The notes under the pieces are model-generated. The model made no database searches, was not told the origin of the DNA, and saw only the letters and a program-made list of their open reading frames with translations. This document shows, piece after piece, positions 1 to 10,722 of a stretch of DNA of 64,000 nt. The first letter of the stretch is position 1. The number at the start of each line of letters is the position of its first letter. The DNA is taken from the NCBI GenBank assembly GCA_021292165.1, contig CM037878.1:5148804-5212803 (forward strand), written 5' to 3'. This DNA is from Shinisaurus crocodilurus. Its lineage: Eukaryota; Chordata; Lepidosauria; Squamata; Shinisauridae. The translations under genes and the position numbers were made by a program.

Positions 1-966
1 TCACAAATTCAGATAACTGCAAGCCATGTTAAATGTCTGTGTAGCACAGACGTAACTTAGTGTCAAACTCAGATATCATCTGCAGTTGCCTGAAGAACTC
101 ATGCTCTAAAACTACTTTTCCTTCCTGACTTTTATATCCACAGCCCCTTCACAGATGCCTACGTGGTGTAACCTCTCTCTCTCTCTCTCCCCGTGTGTGT
201 GTGTGTGTGTGTGTGTGTGTCTCACCCCTTCTTCAAGGTAAACTTTCCCCTCTTGGGTTGCAAATTTGTGATTTAACAAATACCTTGTTAGTGGATGGGA
301 TCGGGGTGGGTTTTGATCAGGGCTGCAATGAATATTCAAGGGTGAACATTTCCAGAGCAAAAAAAGTGGGGGCTTGTGGGGGGCAAAATAATTGAGGCTC
401 TGATCAGCTGCTTCAGCACACGTTCCCCCCTTCCACTGGATCTCCTTATTCCTCAGTCAGAACATGTTCCCAGCACATCAGGGATCACATCATGATGAGT
501 GTAATGATGTTACAATACCACATAGCCAATCAGATTTGGCACTGTGACATCACCGAGAGCCAAGGTAGCCCATTCAACATGACAGTGATGCTTCCTACAT
601 TGCATTGCCCTCTCTCTGGAGAGAAGGGAATATTCAATGCCAGGCAGGAGAGGAAGGGACGTGTAAGCTAGCGGCTCTTGTGGGTTCTGCTGCTGCAACT
701 GCTAGGAAAGTAAGATGAAAATACACAGCTCTTCCTCAAAATTGCCAAAAGATCTGGGAGATGAGTGCTTTTAGTTCCTGGAAACAAGGTTGTGAAAATT
801 GGGCATCTGTTTCAACTCAGACCAGGTTTGCACCAGGTCTCTTCTTTTGTACTGTAAAGAGCTACCATGATGGCATTGTCATTGTATTATGTGTAAACTG
901 CCCAGAGTGCTTTGGCTATTGGGTGGTACAGAAATGTAATAATTGAATTGAAATGAAATTAATTGT
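1..966. other. Unassigned intergenic sequence with a CT/GT microsatellite
   Basis: I see no gene here. A compound microsatellite, (CT)n then (GT)n, lies at about 172-222. The short open frames carry no recognisable domain and are low-complexity over the microsatellite. The rest looks unique or anciently repetitive. Confidence 0.5.
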
Positions 967-1050
967 ATAAATCAGCCTTCCCCAACTTGGTGCCCTCCCA
1001 GATGTATTGGACTACAACTCCCAGCATCCTGTGGGCTCCTGGATCTGTGT
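967..1050. repeat. Half copy of an old palindromic MITE-like repeat
   Basis: It contains 'cagccttccccaacttggtg', a CCAGATG motif and 'ggactacaactcccagcat'. The same arm recurs, facing its reverse complement, at about 9.5, 24.3, 26.3, 39.2 and 54.7 kb. Only one arm is clear here, so it is a truncated copy. Confidence 0.5.
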
Positions 1051-2513
1051 TCCATAGTCCACCACTAATGGATCACTCACTGGGCACTTTGCACAAAAGA
1101 GCCTGGCCTCAGAACACACAGGAGAACTTGAGCACTTTGCTAACGCTTCTCTGCCTAGAACCCTAAATGGTATCTTGGGACTCCAGGCACATAATCAGAA
1201 ATCTCTGGTCCTGATGTGACATGCTCATTAGGCATGTGTAAAGCAGCAAAATCCAAGCTGCGGGTTCTCTGAATTCCCCCTTGAAGTTCATTCTAACTCT
1301 TGTCTGTATCAGATTGTGAGCTTTCGTTTGTTTTTTGTTTTGTTTTTTTCGCATGAAAATGTACACATTTTTAGAACACTTTGTTGTTGTTGTTCTGCAA
1401 ATCCCATTAGAAGCTTGGAAATATATGGACTTCGACTGCAGGTTGTGTTTGGGTCCACATTCCATTCCAAGAACTGCACACTGAATAAATTCTGGTCAAA
1501 GACAAGCTGAAATGAATTTCTCATACATCCCTGGTGTGTATTATCAGGAGGTTTGTGCATAAAGGTTGCACAAGAGCCATGGTGAAATTGACCAGAGTTC
1601 CCCCTCCACAATGCTCAAGGAGCACTGAGCTTTCTCGGACCAACGTGCAAAGAAATGAAAGGGGCGGGGAGAAGGAGCCTTTTCAGGGTGGGGGAAGGGA
1701 ACATATGGCATTGCTGGAGTTGTTCAGAAACTACTTGGATCTCCAAAACATTCCATAGAGTTTCTATGCATTTCTGATACCATGGGTAGAAGAACAGCAG
1801 AAAATTCCTGAGCAAGAAAAGGACACTTTCCACACATCCTTGCAACAGCCAATGACTAACAAAAGGCGGCGGGTGGATCTGGATGAACCAGGCACAAGAT
1901 GATGGAGGGTTATATACAAAACAGAACAAAAGAGAAAGAATCTGGTAAATGCAAACCAGCTTGATCTCCTTAACCAACACCTCCCCACCTCCCCTGGTGA
2001 CCTGCACAAGCCAGAGATGCAACACCAACAAAAACACTTAATGAATGATGGCCCAACACCTCTCCTGATCGCTAGACTTGATGTTAATGAGAGCCAGAGT
2101 TCAGATGCTCAGCCAGACAGGACTGTTGGACTGGTGAGAATCTTGCCCAATTATACTAACAAGGAGCAAGCATGATTGGGAAGAGACTCAAAATAGCCAC
2201 ACTGATAATTGGGACAGGAAGCTGTGCAGGTTGCTGGGGGCTAGACAACGACTGGCATGTACAAAGGGTGGTCTGAGATGGGCTGGGGGTATTTTGTTTT
2301 CATCTTGATTCTTAGAAGTGGCATGATTGCCAATATTATAAAGTAGGGAGCAGACCTGAACTGGTAGGTTAATTCTACCCAGTATGTGAAACCCAGTAGT
2401 GTGGTAGCTGCTCTCTTGGCTCATATCCACCGCATAAGGTTGCCAGGTCACAATGCTGCAATGACAGGGCATGGTCTAGTTAACCCTTAAGCTGATGTGT
2501 GTCAGTGCTTACA

Positions 2514-2515
<2 letters not shown>
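1051..2515. other. Unassigned intergenic sequence
   Basis: No gene or named repeat was recognised. The 140-codon frame on the minus strand at 1615-2037 has no domain I know and no support from splice or start context. I regard it as chance. Confidence 0.4.

Positions 2516-2516
<1 letters not shown>

Positions 2517-2557
<41 letters not shown>
2517..2557. repeat. (CT)n microsatellite
   Basis: An uninterrupted dinucleotide tract of about 20 TC units. Confidence 0.9.
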
Positions 2558-2562
<5 letters not shown>

Positions 2563-2636
2563 ATAGCAGCCAACCTGTTATCTCCAGTGGGTGGAAGTCA
2601 GAGATCCACAGAGAACAATAATATAGAAATGAACTA

Positions 2637-3235
2637 AGTCAGCCTTTCCAAAACTGGTGCTGTCCAGATGTAGAACCATAGAATCATAGAAAAGTAGAGT
2701 TGGAAGGGGCCTATAAGGCCATCAAGTCCAACCCCCTGCGTAACGCAGGAATCCAAGTCAAAGCATCCCTGACAGATGGCTGTCCAGCTGCACCTTGAAT
2801 GCCTCCAGTGTGGGAGAGCCCACCACCTCCCTAGGTTATTCATTCCATTGTCTTATTGCAGTCAGGAAATTTTTTCCTGATGTTTAGGTGGAATCTAGGT
2901 TCCTGTAACTTGAGCCCATTATTCCGTGTCCTGCAAACTGGGATGATTGAGAAGAGATCCTGGCCTTCCTCTGTGTGACAACCCTTCAAGTACTGGAAGA
3001 GTGCTATCATATCTCCCCTCAGTCTCCTCTTCTGAAGGCTAAACATGCCCAGTTCTTTCAGTCTCTCCTCACAGGGACTTGTTTCCAGTCGCTTTATCAT
3101 CTTTGTTGCCCTCTTCTGAACCCTCTCCAGTTTGTCTACATCCTTCTTGTTGGACTTCAACTCCTTTCATCCCCATTGGCTATGCTGGCTGGGGATGAAA
3201 GGTGTGTAGTCCAACGTATTTAGCAGTTTGGGAAC
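2637..3235. repeat. Old palindromic MITE-like repeat split by a CR1 insertion
   Basis: The left arm (2637-2671, 'cagcctttccaaaactggtg') and the right part (3148-3235, 'ttggacttcaactcc' ... 'gtagtccaac') belong to one MITE-like repeat. A reverse-strand CR1 fragment sits between them, so the MITE-like repeat is the older of the two. Confidence 0.55.
2672..3147 (-). mobile_element. CR1 LINE, 5'-truncated, 3' UTR and end of ORF2
   Basis: Read on the minus strand it ends in the CR1-type 3' UTR with the 'tagaatcatagaaaagtag' motif. The upstream frame encodes the C-terminal part of CR1 ORF2: a KLERVQ/RATKMI block, then [25 protein letters not shown] and [19 protein letters not shown]. The frame is broken after the NIRKKF block. 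This is a dead, 5'-truncated copy, as is usual for the family, and several close relatives occur in this window. Confidence 0.9.
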
Positions 3236-3629
3236 GGCTGAGCTCAGTTATTCAAAAGTTTGAATGGCTGAAACAAGGTGAAGCAAAGTGGAGGGTGTGC
3301 AGCTTTCTTGTTGCAAAAAAGAAAAAAGAAATAAAAAGCAGGTATCACGGGTGGTGGTGGTGGTGGTGGTGTGTATACTGTATACTACAGAATAAAGACA
3401 GTTTCCTAAATACTCTTAGGAAAACAAGACGCCATCGAAATAAAATACCAGGACTATTTGTTTATATATGTCTATCTTTAAATTGTTTTATTTTTATTAC
3501 TATTTTGAATAACAATGTTGAATTCTTAGTGTACTTTAGTTGTTAAAAGGTATCCATTTTTAAGGTACCCTGAAGCACATTAAGACTTGGTACTTTCTAT
3601 TTAGAGAATGAGAACAGAAAAAGAGCACT
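3236..3629. other. Unassigned intergenic sequence with a GGT microsatellite
   Basis: No gene is seen. A short (GGT)n tract lies at about 3350-3371. The remainder is AT-rich and unrecognised. Confidence 0.4.
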
Positions 3630-4395
3630 GATTGATCAGCCCAAAGGCCTATATCAGTGTTCTCCAACCTTGGGTCCCCAGATGTTTTTGGCCTACATGT
3701 TGTAGGCCAAAAACATCTGGGGACCCAAGGTTGGAGAACACTGGCCTATATCATACCAACCAGATGCCTGTGGGAAGCCCAAAACAGCAGGACAGGAGTG
3801 CAACAGCACTCTCCCATCCATGTTCCCCAGCAACTGGCATACAAAGGCACACTGCCCCTGATACTGGAGGTTATACATGGTCATCATGAATAATAGCCTT
3901 CTCCTCCATGAATCTGTCGAATCCCCTTTTAAAACCATCCATGTTGGTGGCCATCACTACATCCTGTGATAGCGAATTCCATAGTTTAAGTATGTGCTGT
4001 GTGAAGAAGTCCTTCCTTTTATCTGTCCTGAATCTCCCACCATTCAGTTTCAGGGAATGGCCCCACTGTGTTCTAATATTAGGAGAAAAGGAGAAAAACA
4101 TCACTATGCATTTTCTCCATGCATAATTTTACACACCTCTATCGTATCCGCCTATTACTTACCATTTTCTGCGCAAAAAAAGCTCCAAATCCTGTACCAT
4201 TTCATCATAGGCACATTGTTCCAGCCTCTTCATCATTATGGTTTTCCAGCTCTGCAATATCCTTTTTGAGCTGGCGGTGATCAGAACTTTAAACAGTATT
4301 CCAAGTATGGTTGCGCAACAGACTTGCATAAAGGCATCGTGATATTGGTGGTACCCACTTCATTGAACTTTTCCTGTTGTATTTGGGCATGGTAG
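3630..4395 (-). mobile_element. CR1/L3-like LINE fragment interrupted by a hAT MITE
   Basis: Minus-strand LINE. The 3' UTR (about 3630-3890) holds the dispersed 'tgttccccagcaactgg' and 'ctgatactggagg' motifs. The ORF2 C-terminus follows, with LNGGRFRTDKRKDFFTQH and LKLWNSLSQDVV, and then upstream RT-end sequence to about 4395. A palindromic hAT MITE is inserted at 3655-3743. Many frame breaks show an old copy. Confidence 0.75.
3655..3743. mobile_element. hAT MITE family A, short palindromic copy
   Basis: An 89-bp near-perfect palindrome starting CAGTGTTCTCCAACC and ending GGTTGGAGAACACTG. It has a perfect 8-bp target duplication, gcctatat, at 3647-3654 and 3744-3751. CAGTG ends with 8-bp duplications are hAT hallmarks. 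The centre lacks the CCCAGCATGCCCCAG arm of longer copies. Confidence 0.9.
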
Positions 4396-5159
4396 TTTCT
4401 CCTACAACTCATCCCAAAGCCCGTAGGACATGCCAAAAAAACAGTCCTCATGGAGAGGGCTTTTGAACTAGTATCCAAATGGAAACTTTATAGGGATGTA
4501 TGTGAATTTCATTTTTGCTTGCAAACCATGGGAGTGTGCCCCATTTGAAGCTCCAAACGAGAGCGCAAGCACGTGCCTGCTGAAAATACTCAGAAATCAT
4601 CAAGCATGTGCTCATGTTTATCTCATTCCTGATTTCCAATTCAAATGGCACACTTTCCCAAAATGTGCAAATCTCCTCCTCCATAGACCGAATCAGCCCC
4701 ACTTTAGCCTATGGAGAAAAGTTGCACAAGTTAGGACATTTGCGCAAATGTGCGGAAACTTGTGCAAACCTCCTGTTCCATCACTGCTCATTCATGCACA
4801 GCAAGCAGCAACTGAAAACATGAACAGGGATCCAGCACAACAAGACAAGTGGCAAGACGATGTGTGGAGGATCCTGGTGATCTCGAACATGGCTCGTTTG
4901 CCTGTCCCTATGTATGACCTGCTTCAGTTACAAACCGGGCCAACAACACTCTTGTGGTGGAGAAATGAGTTCTCCCACACTCCTCCACCACACAGATAAC
5001 CTCTTGGATGATGTTTGTACTCCATGGGAATGCCAGATAGTGTGGATACCCAATTCACACAACCTTCCTCTGCTTTTTAAAGAGGGAAACAATGGCACAC
5101 ATCAGGTGTTTGCACATATGGGAATCCACATGAAGCACAGTGCCAGCTCCAGGTTTTGG
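4396..5159. other. Unassigned intergenic sequence
   Basis: No known domain is recognised in the 167-codon plus-strand frame (4496-4999). Composition is ordinary and no repeat family is identified. Confidence 0.35.
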
Positions 5160-5440
5160 AGGGCCCTTTGAGCTGGAACAGGCGAGCATCGTCGAATCTC
5201 GTTCGCAAACAAACAGAGCTAAAAGGAGAACGACCGCGAACAGATTTGCGTGAGTTGAGCAAGATCGCGAACGGACTTGCATGAAACCAGCAAGAGCCAA
5301 ACAAGATCACGAACAGACTCGCGTAAGCCGAACAAGGCGACTTCGCACGTGAACAGACTCGCGTAACGTAAGCCAAACACGGAACAAGGCGAGTTCGCAC
5401 TTGCTGAACCTTGAACGGCTCTCCAAAAATTCTCATCCCG
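5160..5440. repeat. CpG-rich degenerate tandem-like tract
   Basis: Variants of 'gaacagactcgcgtaagcc' and 'caaggcgagttcgcac' recur several times, separated by similar spacers. The tract is unusually rich in CG dinucleotides compared with its flanks. It looks like an irregular minisatellite or a repeat core. No coding function is supported. Confidence 0.5.
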
Positions 5441-6049
5441 TCTCTCCTCCATCATTGCTACCACTCGCTTGCTTAACAGGCAGAGACCCAGGGAGCAAGT
5501 ACCGGTAGGCAATAGCTTCTGCTGCTCGCCCCTCTCACCACCACCCCTGTCTGGGCCGGAGCAGGTGAACAAGAGGCAGGTGGAGAAGCAGGTGGCAATG
5601 GTGAAGAGAAGGAGCAGGTCCAGGGGGCTCTTGTCAGTGGGTCCCTGTTGGGGGGGTGTGGGCCCTCAGCAGGTGCCCGACCACACCTGTCCTTGCCAGC
5701 AGCAATGTCCTGTGCATCCCGGCAGCGTTGGGATGCACTCATTCCTTCACCCTAAGAAAAGCAGCAGCTGACCCAGCACAAATCTGAAGAGCTGTGGCAA
5801 TGCAAAAGGAAGGGAGAGGTTTTGAAAAGCTTCATCATAATTTGCCTTCTTAGCCTGCCGAGGAGGCGGTTTGGTGGGTGAACATCAAGTGGTGTGTGTG
5901 TGTGTGTGTGTGTGTAGTTTGATTGCCAAGCTTCTAACAAAGTCACATCAGTTCAAGGTGAGACACTTCTAGGACCCAAAAAAGAAGGGGGGAAAGTGGA
6001 GTTTATTAGCCCAATGTCAGAGAAGCACTTTCTACAGTTAACAGACAAG
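5441..6049. other. Unassigned sequence with a GT microsatellite
   Basis: No gene is recognised. A (GT)n tract lies at about 5890-5914. The GC-richer part (5440-5760) has overlapping frames of about 90-120 codons on both strands, none with a domain I recognise. Confidence 0.35.
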
Positions 6050-6480
6050 AGGAGCTTTTACACAGCTATGATTCTACGAGCTACCCTGGCATTAAGAGCA
6101 AATTAAATGCCTTTTAGCTGTGAGATGGTTATTATGTAAAGCCAAAAGGGAAGGAGAGAGAGGGGGGGGAAGGGAGGGTGGTTGGGGGAGAAAGAGTGAT
6201 TTCTCCATTCTTATTCTTATTCTTTTTTCTTTATTGAAGATGCATTTTCTACAGAATAGACCAATTATGCCTGACACTTTAATTGACAGCCGACTCAGGG
6301 AGATAAAACCATTTTCTAAAGTAGTTAACTCTCATTGATTTTGATATCAGCTGCAGTTTTTATTTCATTTCATGTCGCCTTACTTCTTTTTTTTTTTTTA
6401 AATTATTCCTCCACATTTACAGTCATTTTGAAAGGCTCATTAATGATGTATGAAGCCGCCTGAGCTCTGTTTATTTATTT
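6050..6480. other. Non-repetitive AT-rich island, candidate conserved non-coding element
   Basis: This stretch lacks the window's repeat families. It carries homeodomain-type and other AT-rich words, such as 'gcaaattaaatgcc', 'actttaattgacagccg' and 'agtagttaactctcattg'. That is typical of vertebrate conserved non-coding DNA but proves nothing without alignment. Confidence 0.3.
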
Positions 6481-6842
6481 ATTTTAATAGGAGGGTATCA
6501 GAGAGTGCCACACCGGGAGAGGCTGTTGTCTTAACAAATGCTTTTCCAAAGCAAAAACATTCCTTGATTGAGACGCATGGAAGAGGGGAACCAGCAAAGG
6601 AGTCTCTTTTCATGCTAAGTAAATTGCAAGTTGGGTTAAAAAAAGAAAAAAGAAAAAAAATCAATGTCACTTTTGATTTCTGGAGGAAAATTGAGTTGAA
6701 TAATGGCATGGTTACATGTCTGGGATATGCAGACATACGTAAGAACGTCATAAATGCCTGCTGTATCAGATCAATGGTCCTTCTAATCCTGTATCCTTTT
6801 TCCCAATGAGGAGGGAGGCGCAGCTTGATGCTTCCACAAAGC

Positions 6843-6977
6843 CAGTGTTTCTCAACCTTGGGTCCCCAGATGTTTTTGGCCTACAACTCCCAGCATGCCC
6901 CAGCCAGCGTAGCTGGCTGGGGCATGCTGGGAGTTGTAGGCCAAAAACATCTGGGGACCCAAGGTTGAGAAACACTG
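6843..6977. mobile_element. hAT MITE family A, full palindrome
   Basis: A 135-bp element whose two arms are nearly exact reverse complements (CAGTGTTTCTCAACC...GGTTGAGAAACACTG) around a central AGCGTAGCT. It has a perfect 8-bp target duplication, cacaaagc, at 6835-6842 and 6978-6985. No coding capacity. Confidence 0.93.
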
Positions 6978-7078
6978 CACAAAGCCCACAGCGAAGGCCA
7001 GAAGACAATGTCCATCCAACTGAACATAGGAACATAGGAGCTGCCTTCTACTGAGTCAGACCCTATGTCCATCTAGCC

Positions 7079-7175
7079 CAGTGTTCTCCAACCTTGGGTC
7101 CCCAGCTACGCTGGCTGGGGCATGCTGGGAGTTGTAGGCCAAAAACATCTGGGGACCCAAGGTTGGAGAACACTG
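7079..7175. mobile_element. hAT MITE family A, internally deleted copy
   Basis: A 97-bp copy lacking much of the left arm, with CAGTG and CACTG ends. Flanks atctagcc (7071-7078) and ggctagcc (7176-7183) match at 6 of 8 positions, a decayed target duplication inside a tRNA-derived SINE. Confidence 0.85.
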
Positions 7176-7188
7176 GGCTAGCCCAATA

Positions 7189-7446
7189 TTTTTTATTTTA
7201 TTTATTTATTTATTATATTTATACCCCGCCTTTTTTCCTGCAAGGAACTCAAGGCGGCTTACATAGTCCTCCTCCTCCTCCTCCTCCTCCTCTCCATGTT
7301 ATCCTCACAACAACCCTGTGAGGTAGGTTAGGCTGAGAGTCAGTGACTGGCCCAAAGTCACCCAGTGAGTTTCATGGCCGAGAGGGGACTAGAACCCGGA
7401 TCTCCTGAGTCCCAGTCGAACACTCCAACCACTATGTCACATTGGC
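7189..7446 (-). mobile_element. Sauria-type tRNA-derived SINE
   Basis: Minus-strand copy. The tRNA-like head is at the right end with box B 'gggttctagtcc'-like sequence, and the body holds 'gactttgggccagtcactg' and 'cacagggttgttgtgagg'. The tail 'gggtataaatataataaata' is at the left. It contains a (TCC)n expansion at about 7268-7293. It is inserted in another SINE. Confidence 0.88.
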
Positions 7447-7598
7447 ATCAGTATTGTCGACACTGATTGGCAGCAATGGCCCTCCAGGGTTTCAGGCAGG
7501 AATTATCCCTAGCCCTACCCGGAGATGCTGCCGAGGATCGAACTGGGGACCTTCCGCATGCAAATCAGGGGCTCTGCCGCTGAGCTACAGGGACCAGA

Positions 7599-7841
7599 CA
7601 TGGCACCGACAGTACTTTGTTTTTGGTACTTGCTGAAGACTTTTCTTTCCAGGCAAGTAGTTCCTGACCGATGAGAAAATTCCAGCCACCGTTTTATTGA
7701 TCCCTTTTGCTTTTCCCGTAACCTTTTTTTTTTTTGCATTTTGTGCTTTAATTGATTGCACATTGTTCCAATATCTCTCGATGTGGAGAGGTTTATAAAC
7801 TCCTTAAATAAATACTTAAATAAATAGTAAATGGCCCTCTT
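7599..7841. other. Unassigned intergenic sequence
   Basis: AT-rich, with poly(T) near 7728 and an (AAATA)-like tail near 7805-7829. It may be the remnant end of a retroelement. No gene is seen. Confidence 0.3.
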
Positions 7842-7940
7842 CTGTTGCTGCTCCCCAGCGACTGGTACCTGGTGGCATGCTGCCTCTGATCCTGGAGCTT
7901 GCTTGTCGCTAGCCATCTTGACTGGTAGCCACTGATGGGC
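7842..7940 (-). mobile_element. CR1/L3-like 3' UTR fragment
   Basis: It contains the family motifs 'ctccccagcgactggtacct' and 'gcctctgatcctggagct', which recur in the longer CR1/L3 copies at 3.8, 27.0, 39.4 and 45.8 kb. Only this short piece is recognisable. Confidence 0.65.
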
Positions 7941-8678
7941 TTAGCCCCCGTGAATTTGCCCATGCCTCCTCAACATCTACTTCCTTTCTGCCCCAACCTC
8001 ATTTTCTATATACTATGGCTAACCCTGCCTTTCTCGTGCTGCCACCAACAACCAGCTGCTGACAAAAAGAGCCACGATGTCACTCTTCCTTGTACAATTT
8101 TGCAAGCTGTGGCCCTCCCTCTTTTCCCCTGTTTGCAAAAATTCTGGTTCACACACCTGGTCATCTCCCAAGACTCCTGCTGCCTTCTCTTTTATGGCCC
8201 TCCGTTGTTGTACCTCGGCCCTCTCGCCTCTCTCACGCTAGAACTTTACTTGAACTTTAATGCTGAGAGAGAGGAGAGTTGCCAATAATTTCTATTGAAA
8301 CATGGAGTGTTAGGAAAACAAAGGCATCATTTTTCTCCCTGCATCATCAGTGGGCAATTAGAACCTTGCCGTGCATCGCACAGGCGCCAGTTCCTCCATC
8401 ACCCTCCCCACCAATTTCCCCCTTTTTCAGGAATAAATCCATCACAAGCGGCTTCTTGGGTGCCGTAACTAGCTATTGATTTTACGTTTACTATTGTGGG
8501 GGGAAATCTCATTCTGTGTCTCGGGAGTAGAATGCACTCAGTGCTCAGCTGGTGTATTTTGCCCCGAATATGTTTGTTTTAACCCAATGCTACTGTGTAA
8601 GAGCTGCAGTCTTGAGCAGAAAACCGGTGTGGGAGGGAGAGAAAATCCGGCTTAATCTTTTCACATCTGGCCATCTTT

Positions 8679-8714
<36 letters not shown>

Positions 8715-9465
8715 TCACACACACACACACACACACACACACGCCCTTTCCAAAATGGTGTTTCCAACATGCAGCAGGAAAGATACAGCTAGATACCCAT
8801 ATCTTCTTGTCCGTCACAGGACAAAACCAGCCGAGGAAGTGGAATTCTAAGTGAGGAAACAGTTGGAGGGGGAAGGGTCAAGCAGCACTCCTACCTGCTG
8901 ACCCATGCCAATCTTTGCAGCCTCCTGTGATGGCTTTTGGTTTTTCAACAAACCTGGGGGGAAATGTACACTACTGACCATCACATGCAGTTTGGGCCTA
9001 AGAAGCACGGGGAAAAAAATCACAAACGCACAAAGGCAAGCGCAAAATCAATAGCCAGTTATGGCACCTAGGAAGCCATCCATATTTGATTTATACCTGA
9101 AAAGGAGGGAATTGGTGGATAGAAGCACAGCGGAGCTGGTGCCTTCTTGATGCAGGATGAGGTTCTAATTACCCGCCAAGGACGCAGGGAGAAAATAAAT
9201 CGTTATTTGGTTTCAAACACTACAAATCTCAGTAGTAAATATTAGCTGTTATCATCACTAAAGGTGTAGGAAGGGAGAAGGTTAGGCTGTTAGGTGATCC
9301 AATCAGGGTGCACAAAACTGGAGCCTCCCACCCCCAACACCATCATCTGAAGCCTGCCCAACAAGTAAGAGTAGAACCATTGCAAAGCAGTACCACCTAT
9401 TCCATAACCCGCAAGAAGCTGCAGAAGGATGCCATGGTTGACGGTAAGAAAAGCTGGCCTACCGC
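7941..9465. other. Unassigned intergenic sequence with a CA microsatellite
   Basis: No gene is recognised. A long interrupted (CA)n lies at about 8682-8743, split by 'tatact'. Open frames of up to 117 codons have no known domain. Confidence 0.4.
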
Positions 9466-9600
9466 AACCAGGTGCCAGATGACTACAACCTCCATCATTT
9501 CCAGCCAGCATATCCATTGGCCATGCTGGCTGGGGGTGATTGGGAGTTGTAGTTCAACACATTTGGAGGGCACTAGGTTGGGGAAGGCTGGCCTAGAAGA
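9466..9600. repeat. Old palindromic MITE-like repeat
   Basis: Two imperfect inverted arms: 'gccagatgactacaacctcc' on the left, and on the right 'gggagttgtagttcaacac' plus 'ggttggggaaggctgg'. The centre is 'ttggccatgctggctggggg'. This family is more diverged than family A and shares its inner core words. Confidence 0.55.
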
Positions 9601-9761
9601 ATCAACAAGGAAGGATACATTCCCACCCAGTGACTATTCCTGGCGAGGGTCATCCATCAGCACAACCAAAGCAGTTCCTGTCCCAAAACCAAGCCTGAAA
9701 CCAAAACCGATAGAAATGGGTCCACAAAAAATATTATCCAGAGAACCTGGAGCTGGCCTAC

Positions 9762-10172
9762 CATCATCATCATCAGGCGATCACTCGTGACCGAGTAAGA
9801 TTGTCTTCCGGGATAAAAGGAGGAAATTCTAAAGAAGATTGCGTAGACTCTAGCGATGGGTCCGTAAGTGACTGTGGAGGCCAATTCTAGATCCACACAG
9901 CTTCCCACAGTGAGGACACAGGTTACCAGATGGAAGATGGTCCTGTAAAGGATTCATTTGACGTGCTTTTCGCTTAGCACGTTTCTCCCTTTCACCTTGC
10001 ACTCGGGCTTCTTCAAAGTCCATGGAACCTTTGTGAAAGGCCAACCTCCATTTAGATCGTTCATGGGCCAGAGCTTCCCAGTTTTCGATGTTTATATTGC
10101 ATTTTTTTAGATTAGCCTTATGAACATCTTTAAACCTCTTATATTGACCACCGATATTCCGCTTTCCATCTT
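9762..10172 (-). mobile_element. 5'-truncated copy of the 17.9-kb LINE (3' end only)
   Basis: The reverse strand encodes the last 119 residues or so of the ORF of the full-length LINE at 17858-21834, including the C-terminal C2H2 motif (CPHCGK...HSHLRTH), with almost no change. The short 3' UTR and a (TGA)n tail follow, at the left end. Homology stops near 10172. High similarity to the complete copy implies recent activity of the family. Confidence 0.88.
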
Positions 10173-10364
10173 GCCCCAGAAAGGCATCATGAAAGGTTTG
10201 AGACTGGGTGATCATTTTCTGGAGCCAGAGCTTCCAAAGATGGCTCTATGGGCCCTATAGCTCTCAGAGCACACGGTCCAAGGTTCAGTCCCTGTCATCT
10301 CCAGGTAAGGCTGGGCAAGTCCCCTGCCTGAAACCCAGGAGAGCCATTGCCAGTCAGTGTAGTC

Positions 10365-10453
10365 CAGTGTTCTCCAACCTTGGGTAGCTGGTTGGGGCAT
10401 GCTGGGAGTTGTAGGCCAAAAACATCTGGGGACCCAAGGTTGGAGAAGACTGG
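10365..10453. mobile_element. hAT MITE family A, left-arm-deleted copy
   Basis: CAGTGTTCTCC start and GGAGAAGACTG end. Flanks gtgtagtc (10357-10364) and gtgtagac (10454-10461) match at 7 of 8 positions. The left arm is mostly deleted. Confidence 0.85.
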
Positions 10454-10549
10454 TGTAGACAGTACTGAGCCAGGTGGAGCAGTGGTTTGATCCAGTATAA
10501 GACTGTTGCCTGTGTTTGTGGCTGTGGCTTCTTTAAGAATGGCTGTACT

Positions 10550-10714
10550 CAGGGTCGGTGCAAGGCAGTTTGGTGCCCTAGGCAAGATCAGATATTTAGC
10601 GCCCCCCTCTTCCCACTTGAGCCCTCCCTCCCTCCAGCCCTATGCTCCTGGCGCCCCCTTTAGCCCGGCGCCCTAGGCAGCTGCCTAGTTGGCCTAATGG
10701 TAGCACCGGCCCTG
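10550..10714. mobile_element. hAT MITE family B
   Basis: A 165-bp element with imperfect terminal inverted repeats CAGGGTCGGTGC / GCACCGGCCCTG and inner arms 'tgccctaggcaag' / 'cgccctaggcagctgcctag'. Perfect 8-bp target duplication gctgtact at 10542-10549 and 10715-10722. Non-coding. Confidence 0.9.
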
Positions 10715-10722
10715 GCTGTACT

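Larger units (their letters stand above)
7021..7598 (-). mobile_element. tRNA-derived SINE, interrupted by a MITE and a second SINE
   Basis: On the minus strand the right part (7447-7598) begins with a tRNA-like head. A box A-like TAGCTCAGCGG and a box B-like AGTTCGATCCT are present. The body with 'ctggcagcgg/ccagggttt' elements follows, then 'gactcagtagaaggcagctc'. Two later insertions split it: a family A MITE (7079-7175) and a Sauria-type SINE (about 7189-7446). Confidence 0.75.

Noticed and set aside
1615..2037. 140-codon minus-strand frame
   Set aside because: No domain, no splice context and no repeat match. Chance frame length for this composition.
5940..6340. CRISPR-like or bacterial features
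   Set aside because: No regularly spaced repeats of that kind. The whole window has vertebrate repeat content.
6806..7072. Recurrent short frames with a LGSPDVFGLQLPACPSQ-like peptide
   Set aside because: The peptide appears at every family A MITE on both strands because the element is palindromic. It is not a protein-coding repeat.
7500..7600. tRNA gene suggested by box A and box B-like sequence
   Set aside because: The cloverleaf is not intact and the sequence continues into a dispersed SINE body, so it is a SINE head and not a tRNA gene.
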